A program made the translations under genes and the position numbers. The notes under the pieces were generated by a model, which made no database searches, was not told where the DNA came from, and saw only the letters and a list, made by a program, of their open reading frames with translations. A stretch of DNA of 64,000 nt from Lactuca virosa (taxonomy: Eukaryota; Streptophyta; Magnoliopsida; Asterales; Asteraceae). The DNA is taken from the NCBI GenBank assembly GCA_928212115.1, contig CAKMRJ010005634.1, forward strand, positions 122,671,002-122,735,001, given 5' to 3'. Of the stretch, positions 44,830-55,642 are shown piece after piece (positions within the stretch are counted from its first letter, which is position 1; each line of letters begins with the position of its first letter).

Positions 44830-47756
44830 TGTTACACCCCGTTTATTAAATAATAAATAAATTAATTAATGAGTATATAGTAGCCAAAAAATCAATAATT
44901 ATATAACAAGGTGTTGGTCTCGAGGAGTTAATTGTCATAAATTTAGAAGGTAGGGATTAAAGTGTAAAATCCGGACTTAATTTGTAAGTATTTATGAAGG
45001 CAAGGACTAAATAGTAACTTCCGGGACTTAGTTTGAAGAGATTTTGGAAGCTAAGGGCTGAATGGTAATATATGGATTTCATTTGAAAATAAATTGTAAG
45101 GGAGGGCTGTTTAGTAACTGACTGGATTAATTATGAAAAGAATTATAGGATCAAGGGTGTAGTAGGTAAATATGGGAGCTGTTTTGAAAAGGTTTTTATG
45201 GAAGAGGGACCAATTATGCTGTTATGGGAAATGAGTTTAGGGGCGTCGGGTATATACTCATGAAACCCTAACCCTAAGGAAGGTGTTGTAGCCGCCAACC
45301 CCTAAGCATCGGTCGACATTTCCCTCCCCCTTCTTCGACTTACAGCACCGCCACCACCCTCCTTCTCCATTCTCCGGCGCTGCCACCCCGTCACTGCCAT
45401 GTACTTTGCTGCTGTGAACCGCTGCATCTCAGCCGCCGATAGCCGCCGCCTATCGCCATCTTCCGACCGCCATGAATGTTTTTCCGGTCAGTCGTGGCCG
45501 CCATGTGAGCCCTTGCCGCCTTGCTGCTGTCACTGCTGCCATTTTCCGACGTGAGGTGAGGCCGAGAATCGAAGTCGGACGTCATGAATCTTTGTCGTCA
45601 ACCTAAGTCGCCGAGAATGCTTTTCTGCCACCGTGAAGGTTAGCTGAGCTCGTGTAACCATGATGGGGACGCGTCGTATGGCTGTAGTAGGAAAGAAATT
45701 CTGGCGTGAGTGTCTTCTCGTGAGGAGTCGGAGAACCGCCATTTTGTGTTGCTGTTGCCGCCGTGTGCCACCAGGTGGGTGGTTGGGGTCATTTTGTGAT
45801 CAGTTAGGGCGTATGTGTTTATTTTAGTAAAGTGGTGTTGGGCCGTTTGGCCGGAATTCCCAAGATCAGCCACCGCCGCCACGAGCAACCGTCAGCCACC
45901 ACTAGGGTGGTTGTGTGTGTGTGTCAGTTAGTGTGTGTGTGTTTATTTTTGGATTAAAGCATTGTAATTGTAATTAGCAAAGAATAATGAAAAGAACCAT
46001 AACCAGCACCGTAAGGTGGTGGCCGCCGCCGTGAGCCATCGTTGACCGCCACTACCCGAGGTGGTAGTGGGTGGTGCCCCTCTAGCAAACTCTAATTGAC
46101 CTAATGAAACCCTAATGGGCTTAAAGATTAGTTTTGGGCCTATTGGTCCAAGTTTGGTTGGGAAACCCTAATTAGGGTTTAGAAAACCCTAATTTTAGAT
46201 ATGTGGGCCTTGGACTTATTGGGACCCACTTTTTGGCCATCGGGATTGGATTGTGTATTAAGCCCAAATACTCCATATCATTTATCTAGTACAGTAAAGG
46301 ACTTAATGGATTAAGTCGTTAATGGGTTAAGTGAGAAACACTTAACCCTAATTGTCATTTTATGTGAAACCCTAATTTCATTCGGACCGTGAGTTGGGCT
46401 TTCCTATTGGGCTTTGGTAATTGGGCCAATATAGGCCATCCAAGAATAATCTTATGGACTAGAATATTTAGATGGGCTTTAGGGTACGGTCCATATGAGG
46501 GTTTAGGCCCAATTTGGAAAATTGGGCCATAGATGGGCCATAGTTTGGGCCTTGATGGTTATATGATACTGGGCCCTTAGAATGCCAAATGTTGGACTGG
46601 ACTAAATGGTTGGGCCTTAAGGGAAGACCATGTAGAGGTTTGGGCCCAATTTGGAAAATTGGGCCATATGATGGGCTTGGGTTCACTATTAGACTTTTGG
46701 GCTTTTGGATTGGGGCTTGGGCTGTAATCAAGCTAAGATTGGGGTAAAGCAGTCTTTTACCCGAGCATGGACTTATGACTTTCATGTTAGAACCCAATTA
46801 TTAATTGGGTATTGTTTTGATATTGACAGTTTGGGAAGCTGTCATCCAGTAGTCCGGGTTTGCATCTGCGGGACTTCAGCAGTGTGAGGTGAGTCCTCTT
46901 CCAGTAGGAACGGGTCTAAGGCCACAATGCCGGCCCGTTTATATGTTAGTAGTTCCGGACTACGGTCCGATGTCGGGGCGGTCCCGAGAAGAGTATATGT
47001 ATGCTTGATGTCTTTGTGATTCATGCATGTTATGTGTTATTTGTTCCAGGCCTAGGCTCGATGTCGGGGTAAGCCCGATGTATGTTAGTTATATGTTATG
47101 TGTTATGTGTTCCGGGGCACGCCCGATGCCGGGGTAAGCCCGATGTATGTTATATGTTTATGTTACGTGTCTATGATATATGTTATATGCCGGGGCAAGC
47201 CCGATGCCGGGGTAAGCCCGATGCCGGGGTGAGCCCGATGCCCGGTGCGATCGGATTCCGGGGTGAGCCCGATGCCGGACAGGAGTTCGATGTCGGGGTA
47301 AGCCCGATACCGGGTTCGTCCCGATGCAGCTGGGCGAAGTCCCAAGGTTATGTTGTGTTATGTGTTTACGTTATGCATTTCTGATATGTTTATATGTGCA
47401 CCGGATTTCGGTCCGATGCCGGGCGGAGCCCGATGCAGTGGGCTAGGCCCAAGTTATGTGATTACGTGTATGGTATGTGGTAGCTTGGGGAGACTCACTA
47501 AGCTTCGTGCTTACAGTTTTCAGTTTTGGTTTCATGTATTTCAGTTTTCAAAAGAGAAGCTCGGGAAGATTGCAGTGCACACACCATTTGTTTCAGCCTG
47601 GGATGTTTATACTCTGATATATATTTGAGAGATGTTATGATATATTTTGACATGTGACTTTGATACATGACGTATGATTTTTATATGACGAAGATATTTA
47701 TGATTTTTATTAATGGTTTAAATGAAATTTTCAGACTGTATTTTTGGGATGTTTCA
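44830..47756 (+). repeat. 5' LTR of gypsy G (2,927 bp)
   Basis: It starts TGTTACACCCCG and ends GGGATGTTTCA. Contents in order: GGGTATATACTC (45248-45259, likely TATA), a GC-rich part full of CCGCC (45290-46070), and TGGGCC-rich sequence (46120-46720). GAG|GTGAGT (GT at 46889), the block GGGTCTAAGGCCACAATGCC and a minisatellite (47043-47445) come next. It ends with GGGGAGACTCACTAAGCTTC (47486) and TTTCAG (AG at 47543-47544). The first acceptor-like site of the other copy (GATTCAG) reads TTTCATG here. Confidence 0.93.
47043..47445 (+). repeat. Minisatellite of LTR G (GCCGGGGTAAGCCCGATG units)
   Basis: About a dozen units of 16-20 bp of the form CCGGGGTGAGCCCGATG, interrupted by TGTTATGTGTTATG stretches. 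The same array stands in the 3' LTR at about 53690-54090 with slightly different units. Each unit has partial inverted symmetry (CGGG...CCCG). Confidence 0.88.
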
Positions 47757-49800
47757 AGTTGGTATCAGAGCCTTGGTTTGAGGGATTCGGGCACACTCTC
47801 GGGTGTGTCTGAACTCAAACTGAGGATTTCGTATGAAAATTTTCAAATGTAAATCTTTTTATAAAAAAAATCTAGAAAAGAGAATAGAATTTGACAAGAC
47901 AAAAGAACTTTGAAAAGAGAAAAGGGTGTGGTGCATGCAATCAGCCGAGCTCAAGTAAGTACTCCCAAATTACCCATACAATTTTATGTTATGGTATGAT
48001 ATGATTATGAGAACAACATGCTAGACTAGATCTGAGGATCTAGGAAGAGATGCCTTTGTATGTTTTTATGAGCTAGTAGACTTGCATGCTAGAATTGATC
48101 AGCCGGAGGTACGATAGCCTGTTTAGGTTATGCCTGATATTTGTGTATGAGCTTTATGAATTGCATGCTAGTACAGATTCCTAAGTAGATGATAGAACAA
48201 TTTAATTGGTTTATGTGGTTAGTTTTCCATTGTTCGAATGCTGCTTGCTTTGTGCTTTGTGGGGCTCCTGGCGATGTGAGTCAGTTAGTAAGTGAATATG
48301 CTAGGTCACATGGGGCACAGGCCGGATAATCTCAGAGTGACAGACTTGAAGCTATTGCGCAGCTCTTTTCTGAGTCCAAACGTTCTAGGGATTAGTCTTT
48401 TACTCGAAGGATTATCTGATCTTTGTTGCATGTGGCTATATACATGAGTTAGCTAGTTGGCATTGATGGGAAGTCCTTCAGCAGCTGAGGACGGGGTGGG
48501 ACAGAGATTTTTCCTAGGGCAATCCTAGGATGAGATTAGCATGAGAACAGCAGTATTAGTAGAAGGGACTTGGTGGAGTCAAGGCCGTTCTTGAGGAAGG
48601 TATAGATAGATGTGGAAGGTAGTATAGGCATGTACTACTGAAAGCAGAGGATCCGTACTCGAATCAAGGAAGGCTGAGATAAGACCAGGGAACTTGTAGT
48701 GTGTGAGATCCCTCGAGTTATGAGGAGTATTGTGATGTTAGTGATGGTATATTACCGAGTATAGTGACGTTATGTGGTAGACCAGATGGCAGTTCTGGTG
48801 CCGACGAGGGATCAGGCTTGGACTCTAGAGCCGGGCAGCTTGATGGTCAGATAAGGGAGTTCATTCCATCTGAGAGTAGGCACAGTATCATTGACCAGAC
48901 TCTTGTGATCTTCAGTATAATCAAGGAGGGCATTCTAGAGATTTGTGATGAGAGGATGAGTGCATTCTGCACTGAGATAGCAGCCATGATAGGGATGAGT
49001 ACGTTGATGATTCGGGAGTTCAGAGCTTGAGAAACTCCAGATTATCATGGGGCTAGGAACCCCATTGCTAGTAGAAGGTGATTGGCAGATGTCGCCAATA
49101 TTTTTGTACCATCCGTAGTCTCGAAAGGGGACAAGGACCGACTTTCTTCCTGCCTTCTGAAGGACAGGGCACGTGATTGATGGAAAGAGGTTGGTAGAAG
49201 GTTGAGTGATGATGCGATTGATGCTATGTCATGGGATGACTTTTAGTCCAGATTCTGGGCAGAGTGTGCCCAGGCGATTGAAGCGCAGCAGTTGGCACAA
49301 GAGTTGTTAGACCTCCACCAGACGACTGAGACTGTGGCAGAGATCATTGCCAAGTCTCGGGAAAGAGCTTATTTGGTACCACAATATGCAGCAGATGAGG
49401 AAATGAAGAAGGTAAGGTATCAGAACATACTGTAGAATGATAGCAGGGAGATCGTGAGTATCTCGGGGTGCAAGACCCTGAATGATATGACTTCTAGAGC
49501 TTGACAACGAGATATGGACTTGAGCACATTGGTAAGAGGGAATCAGATCAGTTGCTTATACTGAAGGGCCTCGGGAGGAGACCCAAGATTTAGGATTTGC
49601 TTTTGAGAGGCCAGCAGGACCAGATTCGGTGAAGCACTTGTGGGAAACTGCACAAGGGAGCCTGTTGTTCCAAGGGTTTGAGTAAGTGTAACTCTAGGTT
49701 ATCCTCTTTTTGTGTTTGAATTATATTTTCAAGAGATGTTATATGTCAATTGCATACCGAGAACTATTAGCGGATAGTGATAGAACATTTCCCAAATTGC
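47757..49800 (+). pseudogene. Primer site, leader and decayed Gag of gypsy G
   Basis: TGGTATCAGAGC at 47760-47771 is the tRNA-iMet site. Gag pieces start near 48764: DGQIREFIPSESRHS, IIKEGILEICDERMSAF and EIAAMIGMSTLMIREF. They continue in changing frames (NPIASRR, SCLLKDRA) to LDLHQTTETVAEIIAKSRER and LVPQYAADEEMKK, then the zinc-knuckle area with LLRGQQDQIR near 49608. Several stops are present (TGA at 49028-49030). The order and wording match chromovirus Gag with its LDLHQTTE-like helix. From about 49690 coding sequence fades for about 110 bases before RT resumes, which marks a large internal deletion. Confidence 0.82.
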
Positions 49801-50335
49801 GGGATTGGGAGAGTACAACATCATTTTGGTTTACTCCAAGACTCAGGAGCAGCATGAGGAGCACCTGAGAGAGGTGCTGGAGACACTGAGGGGGGAGAGA
49901 CTTTTCGCGAAGTTCTCCAAGTGTGAGTTCTGCTTGCGCGAGGTTCAGTTTCTTGGGCACCTCGTCAACCAAAAGGGTATTTTGGTAGATCCGGCCAAGA
50001 TAGAGGCCGTGATGCAGTGGGAGATTCTGAGGTCTCCATCTGAGATTCGGAGCTTCCTGGGTCTGGTAGGGTATTACATGAGTTTTATCCAAGACTTCTC
50101 CAAGATAACAGTTTCGTTGACCCAACTGACCAAGAAGTCGGTGGTTTTTCGTTGGGGTTCTGAGCAGCAGACAGCCTTTGAGACGCTCATACAGCGATTG
50201 TGAGAGGTGCCGATTTTCACCCTGCCAGAGGGTGTAGATGATTTTGTGGGTTATTGTGACACTTCAATCACGGACATGGGTGTCGTACCGATGCAGCGGG
50301 GTCACGTGATAGCAGGCCTTAGGGAATCAAATTAG
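49801..50335 (+). pseudogene. RT and RNase H fragment of gypsy G
   Basis: The frame starts in IILVYSKTQEQHEEHLREVL, just after the catalytic YxDD-like motif, which is lost. It continues through FAKFSKCEFCLREVQFLGHL, GILVDPAKIEAVMQWE and EIRSFLGLVGYY to FIQDFSKITVSLTQLTKK. A TGA at 50201-50203 follows. The RNase H start reads IFTLPEGVDDFVGYCD (the family has VVYCDAS). It ends near 50335 and nothing further of RNase H or integrase is found, so it cannot act. Confidence 0.88.
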
Positions 50336-51461
50336 GGATTCCAGTCAGGACATGAGTTCAGTTGAATATTAGGTCAAGCACGCGTTCGACTCAGTATGGA
50401 AAGTGTTGTAAGTCTGCGGGTGTAGCTGTAGCATTCACTAGCAGCCAGATAGTGCTAGAGTGTTGTAAGACTGCGGGTGTAACCGTAACATTCACTAGGT
50501 TGGTAGATAGCATGGGAGTGTTGTTAGATCGCGTAAGGAACAGTAGTACCCACCAGTTCGGGTGCAGCAGTGAGGGCGTGACAAATCCACAGATTGGTTT
50601 ACAGATTTCTCCAGATGAATTAGACTTGGTGGAGCAGGGATAAGACTGTCGGAACGTCACTGCAGTCATGGGATCAAGGAAGCAATGGACCGTATGAGGC
50701 CGTTTGTGATATAAGTCTGCCATTGGTCAGGTAGCAATCACTTTTAGTCTTGGATTTTTGTGGCGTCAGGACTCGACGAATGGAACCGATCAATTAGATC
50801 AGAAGGTTATTAGAGCCTCAGTGGCATGATAACTAATAGCAACTATTGACAGACAAGGATTTCGTTCAGAAGTAGCGTGGAGCAACTGCGTGTGAGTCTT
50901 TTGGCTCCGTAATCAGGTTGGAACCCGGTATTTCAGATGACGGACGAATGAAGTGAGACTAGGAAGGTCTCGATAGACTTTGGGAAAGCAGTCATGTGAC
51001 AACATACTGCATCAGGCAGTTCGGTGTTTCAGGCAGTTTTAGGATCTCGAGCAGTATTAGTGTTTCAGGTTTGCAGGTGCGGACGGAATAGCTGGTTGAT
51101 TGGGAAGTGACAAGTCACTCACAGCGGGATCAGCTGAGCCTTGACCAGGTATAAGTTATATGCAGGGATAATTAGGTTTGTGATCCTGTTTTATAGTGGG
51201 AACCTCGAGCTATGAGAAGCTGAGTAGTTCGTTAAGGGATAAACGGAATGGATTCAAAGATAATGATTCAGTATGAGTGGGTGTCGGGGAATCAGGTCAT
51301 CTCGAGACAACATATTTAAGGGTTTGCGAAGATTGCTCACGGCTACCCCGGGAAGGCTAGGGTGTGCCTAGGATGGTGACCATGTTACTAGAGTGGTTGG
51401 GCATGTAAGGAATGGTAAGGAATGATTTCAAGGACGAAATCTAATTTAAGTGGGGGAGAGT
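50336..51461 (+). other. Non-coding 3' internal region of gypsy G with polypurine tract
   Basis: It contains about three diverged copies of the ~60-bp repeat seen in element E (GTGTTGTAAG, CTGCGGGTGTA, CATTCACTAG) at 50392-50535. About 900 bases without recognised coding content follow. AAGGACGAAATCTAATTTAAGTG at about 51430 recalls the last integrase codons, and AAGTGGGGGAGAGT leads into the LTR. Apart from this, nothing is recognised. Confidence 0.65.
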
Positions 51462-54399
51462 TGTAACACCCCGTTTATTAAATAATAAATTAATAATTAA
51501 TGAGTGTATAGTAGCCCAAAAATCAATAATTATATAACAAGGTGTTGGCCTCGAGGAGTTAATTGTCAAGATTTTAGAAGGTAGGGATTAAAGTGTAAAA
51601 TTCGGACTTAATTTGTAAGTATTTATGAAGGCAGGGACTAAATGGTAACTTCCGGGACTTAATTTGAAGAGATTTTGGAAGCTAAGGGCTGAATGGTAAT
51701 ATATGGATTTCATTTGAAAATAAATTGTAAGGGAGGGGCTGTTTAGTAACTGATTGGATTAATTATGAAAAGAATTATAGGATCAAGGGTGTAGTAGGTA
51801 AATATGGGAGCTGTTTTGAAAAGGTTTTTATGGAAGAGGGACCAATTATGTTGTTATGGGAAATAAGTTTAGGGGCGTCGGGTATATAACTCATGAAACC
51901 CTAACCCTAAGGAAGGTGTTGCAGCCGCCAACCCCTAAGCATTGGTCGCCATTTCCCTCCCCCTTCTTCGACTTACAGTGCCGCCACCACCCTCCTTCTT
52001 CATTCTCCGGCGCCGCCACCCCGTCACCGCCATGTACGTTGCTGCTGTGAACCGTTGCATCTCAGCCGCCGATAGCCGCCGCCCTATCGCCATCTTCCGA
52101 CCGCCATGAACGTTTTTCCAGTCAGCCGTGGCCGCCATGTGAGCCCTTGCCGCCTTGCTGCTGTCACTGCTGCCATTTTCCGACGTAAGGTGAGGCCGAG
52201 AATCGGAGCCGGACGTCGTGAATCTTTGTCGTCAACCTAAGTCGTCGGGAATGCTTTTCTGCCACCGTGAAGGGTGGCTGAGCTCGTGGAACCATGATGG
52301 GGACGTATCGTATGGCTGTAGTAGGAAAGAAATTCCGGCGTGAGTGTCTTCTCGTGAGGAGTCGGAGAACCGCCGTTGCGGCTACCAGAAGCACCGCAGT
52401 TGCCGCCGTTTTGTGTTTCTGTTTCCATCGTGTGCCACCAGGTGGGTGGCTGGGGTCGTTTTGTGATCAGTTAGGGCGTATGTGTTTATTTTAGTAAAGT
52501 GGTGTTGGGCCGTTTGGCCGGAATTCCCAAGATCAGCCACCGCCACCGCCGGCCACCACTAGGGTGGTTGTGTGTGTGTATGTGTGTTTATTTTTGGATT
52601 AAAGCATTGTAATTGTAATTAGCAAAGAATAATGAAAAGAACCATAACCACCACCGTAAGGTGGTGGCCGCCGCCGTAAGCCACCGTTGACCGCCACTAC
52701 CCGAGGTGGTAGTGGGTGGTGCCCCTCTAGCAAACCCTAATTGACCTAATGAAACCCTAATGGGCTTAAAGATTAGTTTTGGGCCTATTGGGCCATGTTT
52801 GGTTGGGAAACCCTAAATAGGGTTTAGAAAACCCTAATTTTAGATATTTGGCCTTGGACTTATTGGGACCCACTTTTGGGCCATCGGGATTGGATTGTGT
52901 ATTAAGCCCAACTACTCCATATCATTTATCTAGTAGAGTAAAGGACTTAATGGATTAAGTCCTTAATGGAATAAGTGAGAAACACTTAACCCTAATTGTC
53001 ATTTTATGTGAAACCCTAATTTCACTTGGACCGTGAGTTGGGCTTTCCTATTGGGCTTTGGTAATTGGGCAAAAATGGGCCATCCAAGAATAATCGTATG
53101 TACTAGAATATTTAGATGGGCTTTAGGGTAAGGCCCATATGAGGGTTTGGGCCCAATTTGGAAAATTGGGCAATAGATGGGCCATAGTTTGGGCCTTGAT
53201 GGTTATATGATACTGGGCCCTTAGAATGCCAAATGTTGGACTGGACTAAATGGTTGGGCCTTAAGGGAAGACCATGTAGAGGTTTGGGCCCAATTTGGAA
53301 AATTGGGCCATATGATGGGCTTGGGTTCATTATTAGACTTTTGGGCCTCTGGATTGGGCCTTGGGCTTGAATCAAGCTAAGATTGGGGTAAAGCAGTCTT
53401 TTACCCTAGCATGGACTTATGACTTTCGTGTTGGAACCCAATTATTAATTGGGTATTGTTTTGATATTGACAGTTCGGGAAGCTGTCATCCAGTAGTCCG
53501 GGTTTGCGTCTGCGGGACTTCAGCAGTGTGAGGTGAGTCCTCTTCCAGTAGGAACGGGTCTAAGGCCACAATGTCGGCCCGTTTATATGTTAGTAGTTCC
53601 GGACTACGGTCCGATGTCGGGGCGGTCCCGAGAAGAGTATATGTATGCTTGATGTCTTTGTGATTCATGCATGTTATGTGTTATTTGTTCCGGGCCTAGG
53701 CCCGATGTCGGGGTAAGCCCGATGTATGTTAGTTATATGTTATGTGTTATGTGTTCCGGGGCACGCCCGATGTCGGGGGTAAGCCTGATGTATGTTTTAT
53801 GTTTATGTTACGTGTCTATGATATATGTTATATGCCGGGGCAAGCCCGATGTCGGGGTAAGCCCGATGTCGGGGTGAGCCCGATGCCCGGTGCGGTCGGA
53901 TGCCGGGGTGAGCCCGATGCCGGACAGGAGTCCGATGTCGGGGTAAGCCCGATGTCGGGTTCGTCCCGATGGAGCTGGGCGGAGTCCCAAGGTTATGTTG
54001 TGTTATGTGTTTACGTTATGCATTGCTGATATGTTTATATGTGCACCGGATTTCGGTCTGATGTCGGGCGGAGCCCGATGCAGTGGGCTAGGCCCAAGTT
54101 ATGTGATTACGTGTATGGTATGTGGTAGCTTGGGGAGACTCACTAAGCTTCGTGCTTACAGTTTTCAGTTTTGGATTCAGGTATTTCAGTTTTCAAAAGA
54201 GGAGCTCGGGAAGATTGCAGTGCACACACCATTTGTTTCAGCCTGGGATGTTTATACTCTGATATATTTGATAGATGTTATGATATATTTTGACATGTGA
54301 CTTTGATACATGACGTATGATTTTTATATGACGAGGATATTTATGATTTTTATTAATGGGTTAAACGAAATTTTCAGACTGTATTTTTGGGATGTTTCA
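51462..54399 (+). repeat. 3' LTR of gypsy G (2,938 bp)
   Basis: It starts TGTAACACCCCG and ends GGGATGTTTCA. It is nearly identical to the 5' LTR. Differences include a short extra segment near 52376-52402 (CGGCTACCAGAAG) absent from the 5' copy. GAG|GTGAGT has its GT at 53533. GGATTCAG (AG at 54179-54180) and TTTCAG are both available as acceptor-like sites. Confidence 0.95.
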
Positions 54400-55642
54400 A
54401 TTGGTGGCCGAACATGAAAGCAAAGATTGCCACTTATGTAGGCAAGTGTCTCACCTGTACCAAAGTGAAAGTGGAATATCAGAAGCCCTCGGGATTGTTA
54501 CAGCAGCCAGTAATACCCGATTGGAAATGGGAAAGGATTACCATGGACTTCATAACCAAATTACCTAAGACAGCGGACGGATTGGACGCTATCTGGGTGA
54601 TTGTCGATCGGTTAACCAAATCCGCCCATTTCCTGCCAATAAATGAGTCATACAAAATGGAAAGGTTAACACGAATCTATATAAAAGATGCGGTGAGACT
54701 TCATGGGGTGTCGATATATATTATCTAAGATCGAGATAGTAGATTTACTTCACGATTTTTGCAGTCCCTCCAGAAAGCATTGGGAACACAACTAGATATG
54801 AGCACTGCCTACCACCCTCAAACCGACGGCCAAAGCGAGCGAACCATTCAAACGCTTGAAGATATGCTCCGAGCCTGTGTGATTGATTTTGGCAAGGCAT
54901 GGGATACCCACTTGCCCTTAATCGAGTTCTCGTACAATAACAGCTATCACACGAGCATTAAGGTTGCTCCTTTTGAGGCTTTGTATGGCCGTAAATGCAG
55001 ATCACCTCTTTGCTAGGCTGAGGTGAGAGACACTCATTTGGCAAGAGGACAAACACCAAACAACACTCTTACAGGACCCGAGATCATTCGGGAAACGATG
55101 AAGAAAATAGTTCAAATCAAGGCACGACTCCAATCATCGCGAGACCGACAAAAGAGTTATGCTGACAAATGGCGAAAGCCTCTGGAATTTCAAGTCGAAG
55201 ATCGGGTGCTATTGAAGGTCTCTCCGTGGAAAGGGATGATCCGTTTTGGGAAGCGAGGAAAACTATATCCGCGATACATCGCACCATTCGAGATTCTTGC
55301 CCGAATTGGTCCGATGGCATATAAGCTGCAGCTACCTACGGAGCTCAGCAGCGTACACCCCGCGTTCCACGTGTCGAATCTGAAAAGGTGCTTATCAGAT
55401 GAAACCCTCGTTGTTCCGTTGGAGGAAATTGAAGTGAATAAGAATCTCTTGTTCATCGAAGAACCGGTTGAGATAATGGACAGGGAAATGAAGCGTACAA
55501 AACAAAGCCGCAAAGCGCGGACCGAAATTCACATGGGAACGCGAAGACCAAATGATGCAAAAGTACCCTCACCTTTTCTCTAGTTCCTAAAAATAACTTT
55601 CAAAAGAATATCGGGACGAAATTCCCTCTAACGGGGGGATGA
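54400..55642 (+). pseudogene. Gypsy F integrase, second part, with damaged chromodomain and polypurine tract
   Basis: It resumes WWPNMKAKIATYVGKCLTCT, the zinc-binding end. The core follows (WERITMDFITKLPKTADG, VIVDRLTKSAHFLP, STAYHPQTDGQSERT, TIQTLEDMLRACVIDFG and SYNNSYHTSI), then VEDRVLLKVSPWKGMIRFGK and MAYKLQLPTELSSVHPAFHV. TAA at 54726-54728 (for Ser before DRDSRFTS) and TAG at 55014-55016 interrupt it. The chromodomain starts EEPVEIMDREMKRTKQSR. It then loses about ten codons and shifts frame; the old end (PKFTWEREDQMMQKYP) survives in another frame. CTAACGGGGGGATGA is the polypurine tract before the LTR. Confidence 0.9.

Larger units (their letters stand above)
44830..54399 (+). mobile_element. 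Gypsy retrotransposon G (9.6 kb), nested in integrase of F
   Basis: LTRs at 44830-47756 and 51462-54399; ATTGG at 44825-44829 and 54400-54404 is a perfect 5-bp target duplication. The insertion splits the conserved QHYW|WPNM of F integrase exactly. The internal region (47757-51461) has gag and a piece of RT and RNase H but lacks protease, most of RT and all of integrase, so it is non-autonomous. It shares internal sequence and a tandem repeat with element E. Confidence 0.95.

Noticed and set aside
45391..45888. Minus-strand frames of 64-82 residues in LTR G
   Set aside because: Similar frames recur in the other LTR (51935-52428) because the LTRs are copies; no known domain and heavy CCGCC bias.
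47163..47384. Frames rich in Gly-Leu-Thr-Pro-Ala or Arg-Gly-Lys-Pro-Asp repeats
   Set aside because: They translate the CCGGGGTAAGCCCGATG minisatellite.
47043..47445. Possible CRISPR-like array of regular short units
   Set aside because: Units are direct, variable and without unique spacers of constant length; they lie inside a plant LTR and are present in both LTRs of one element.
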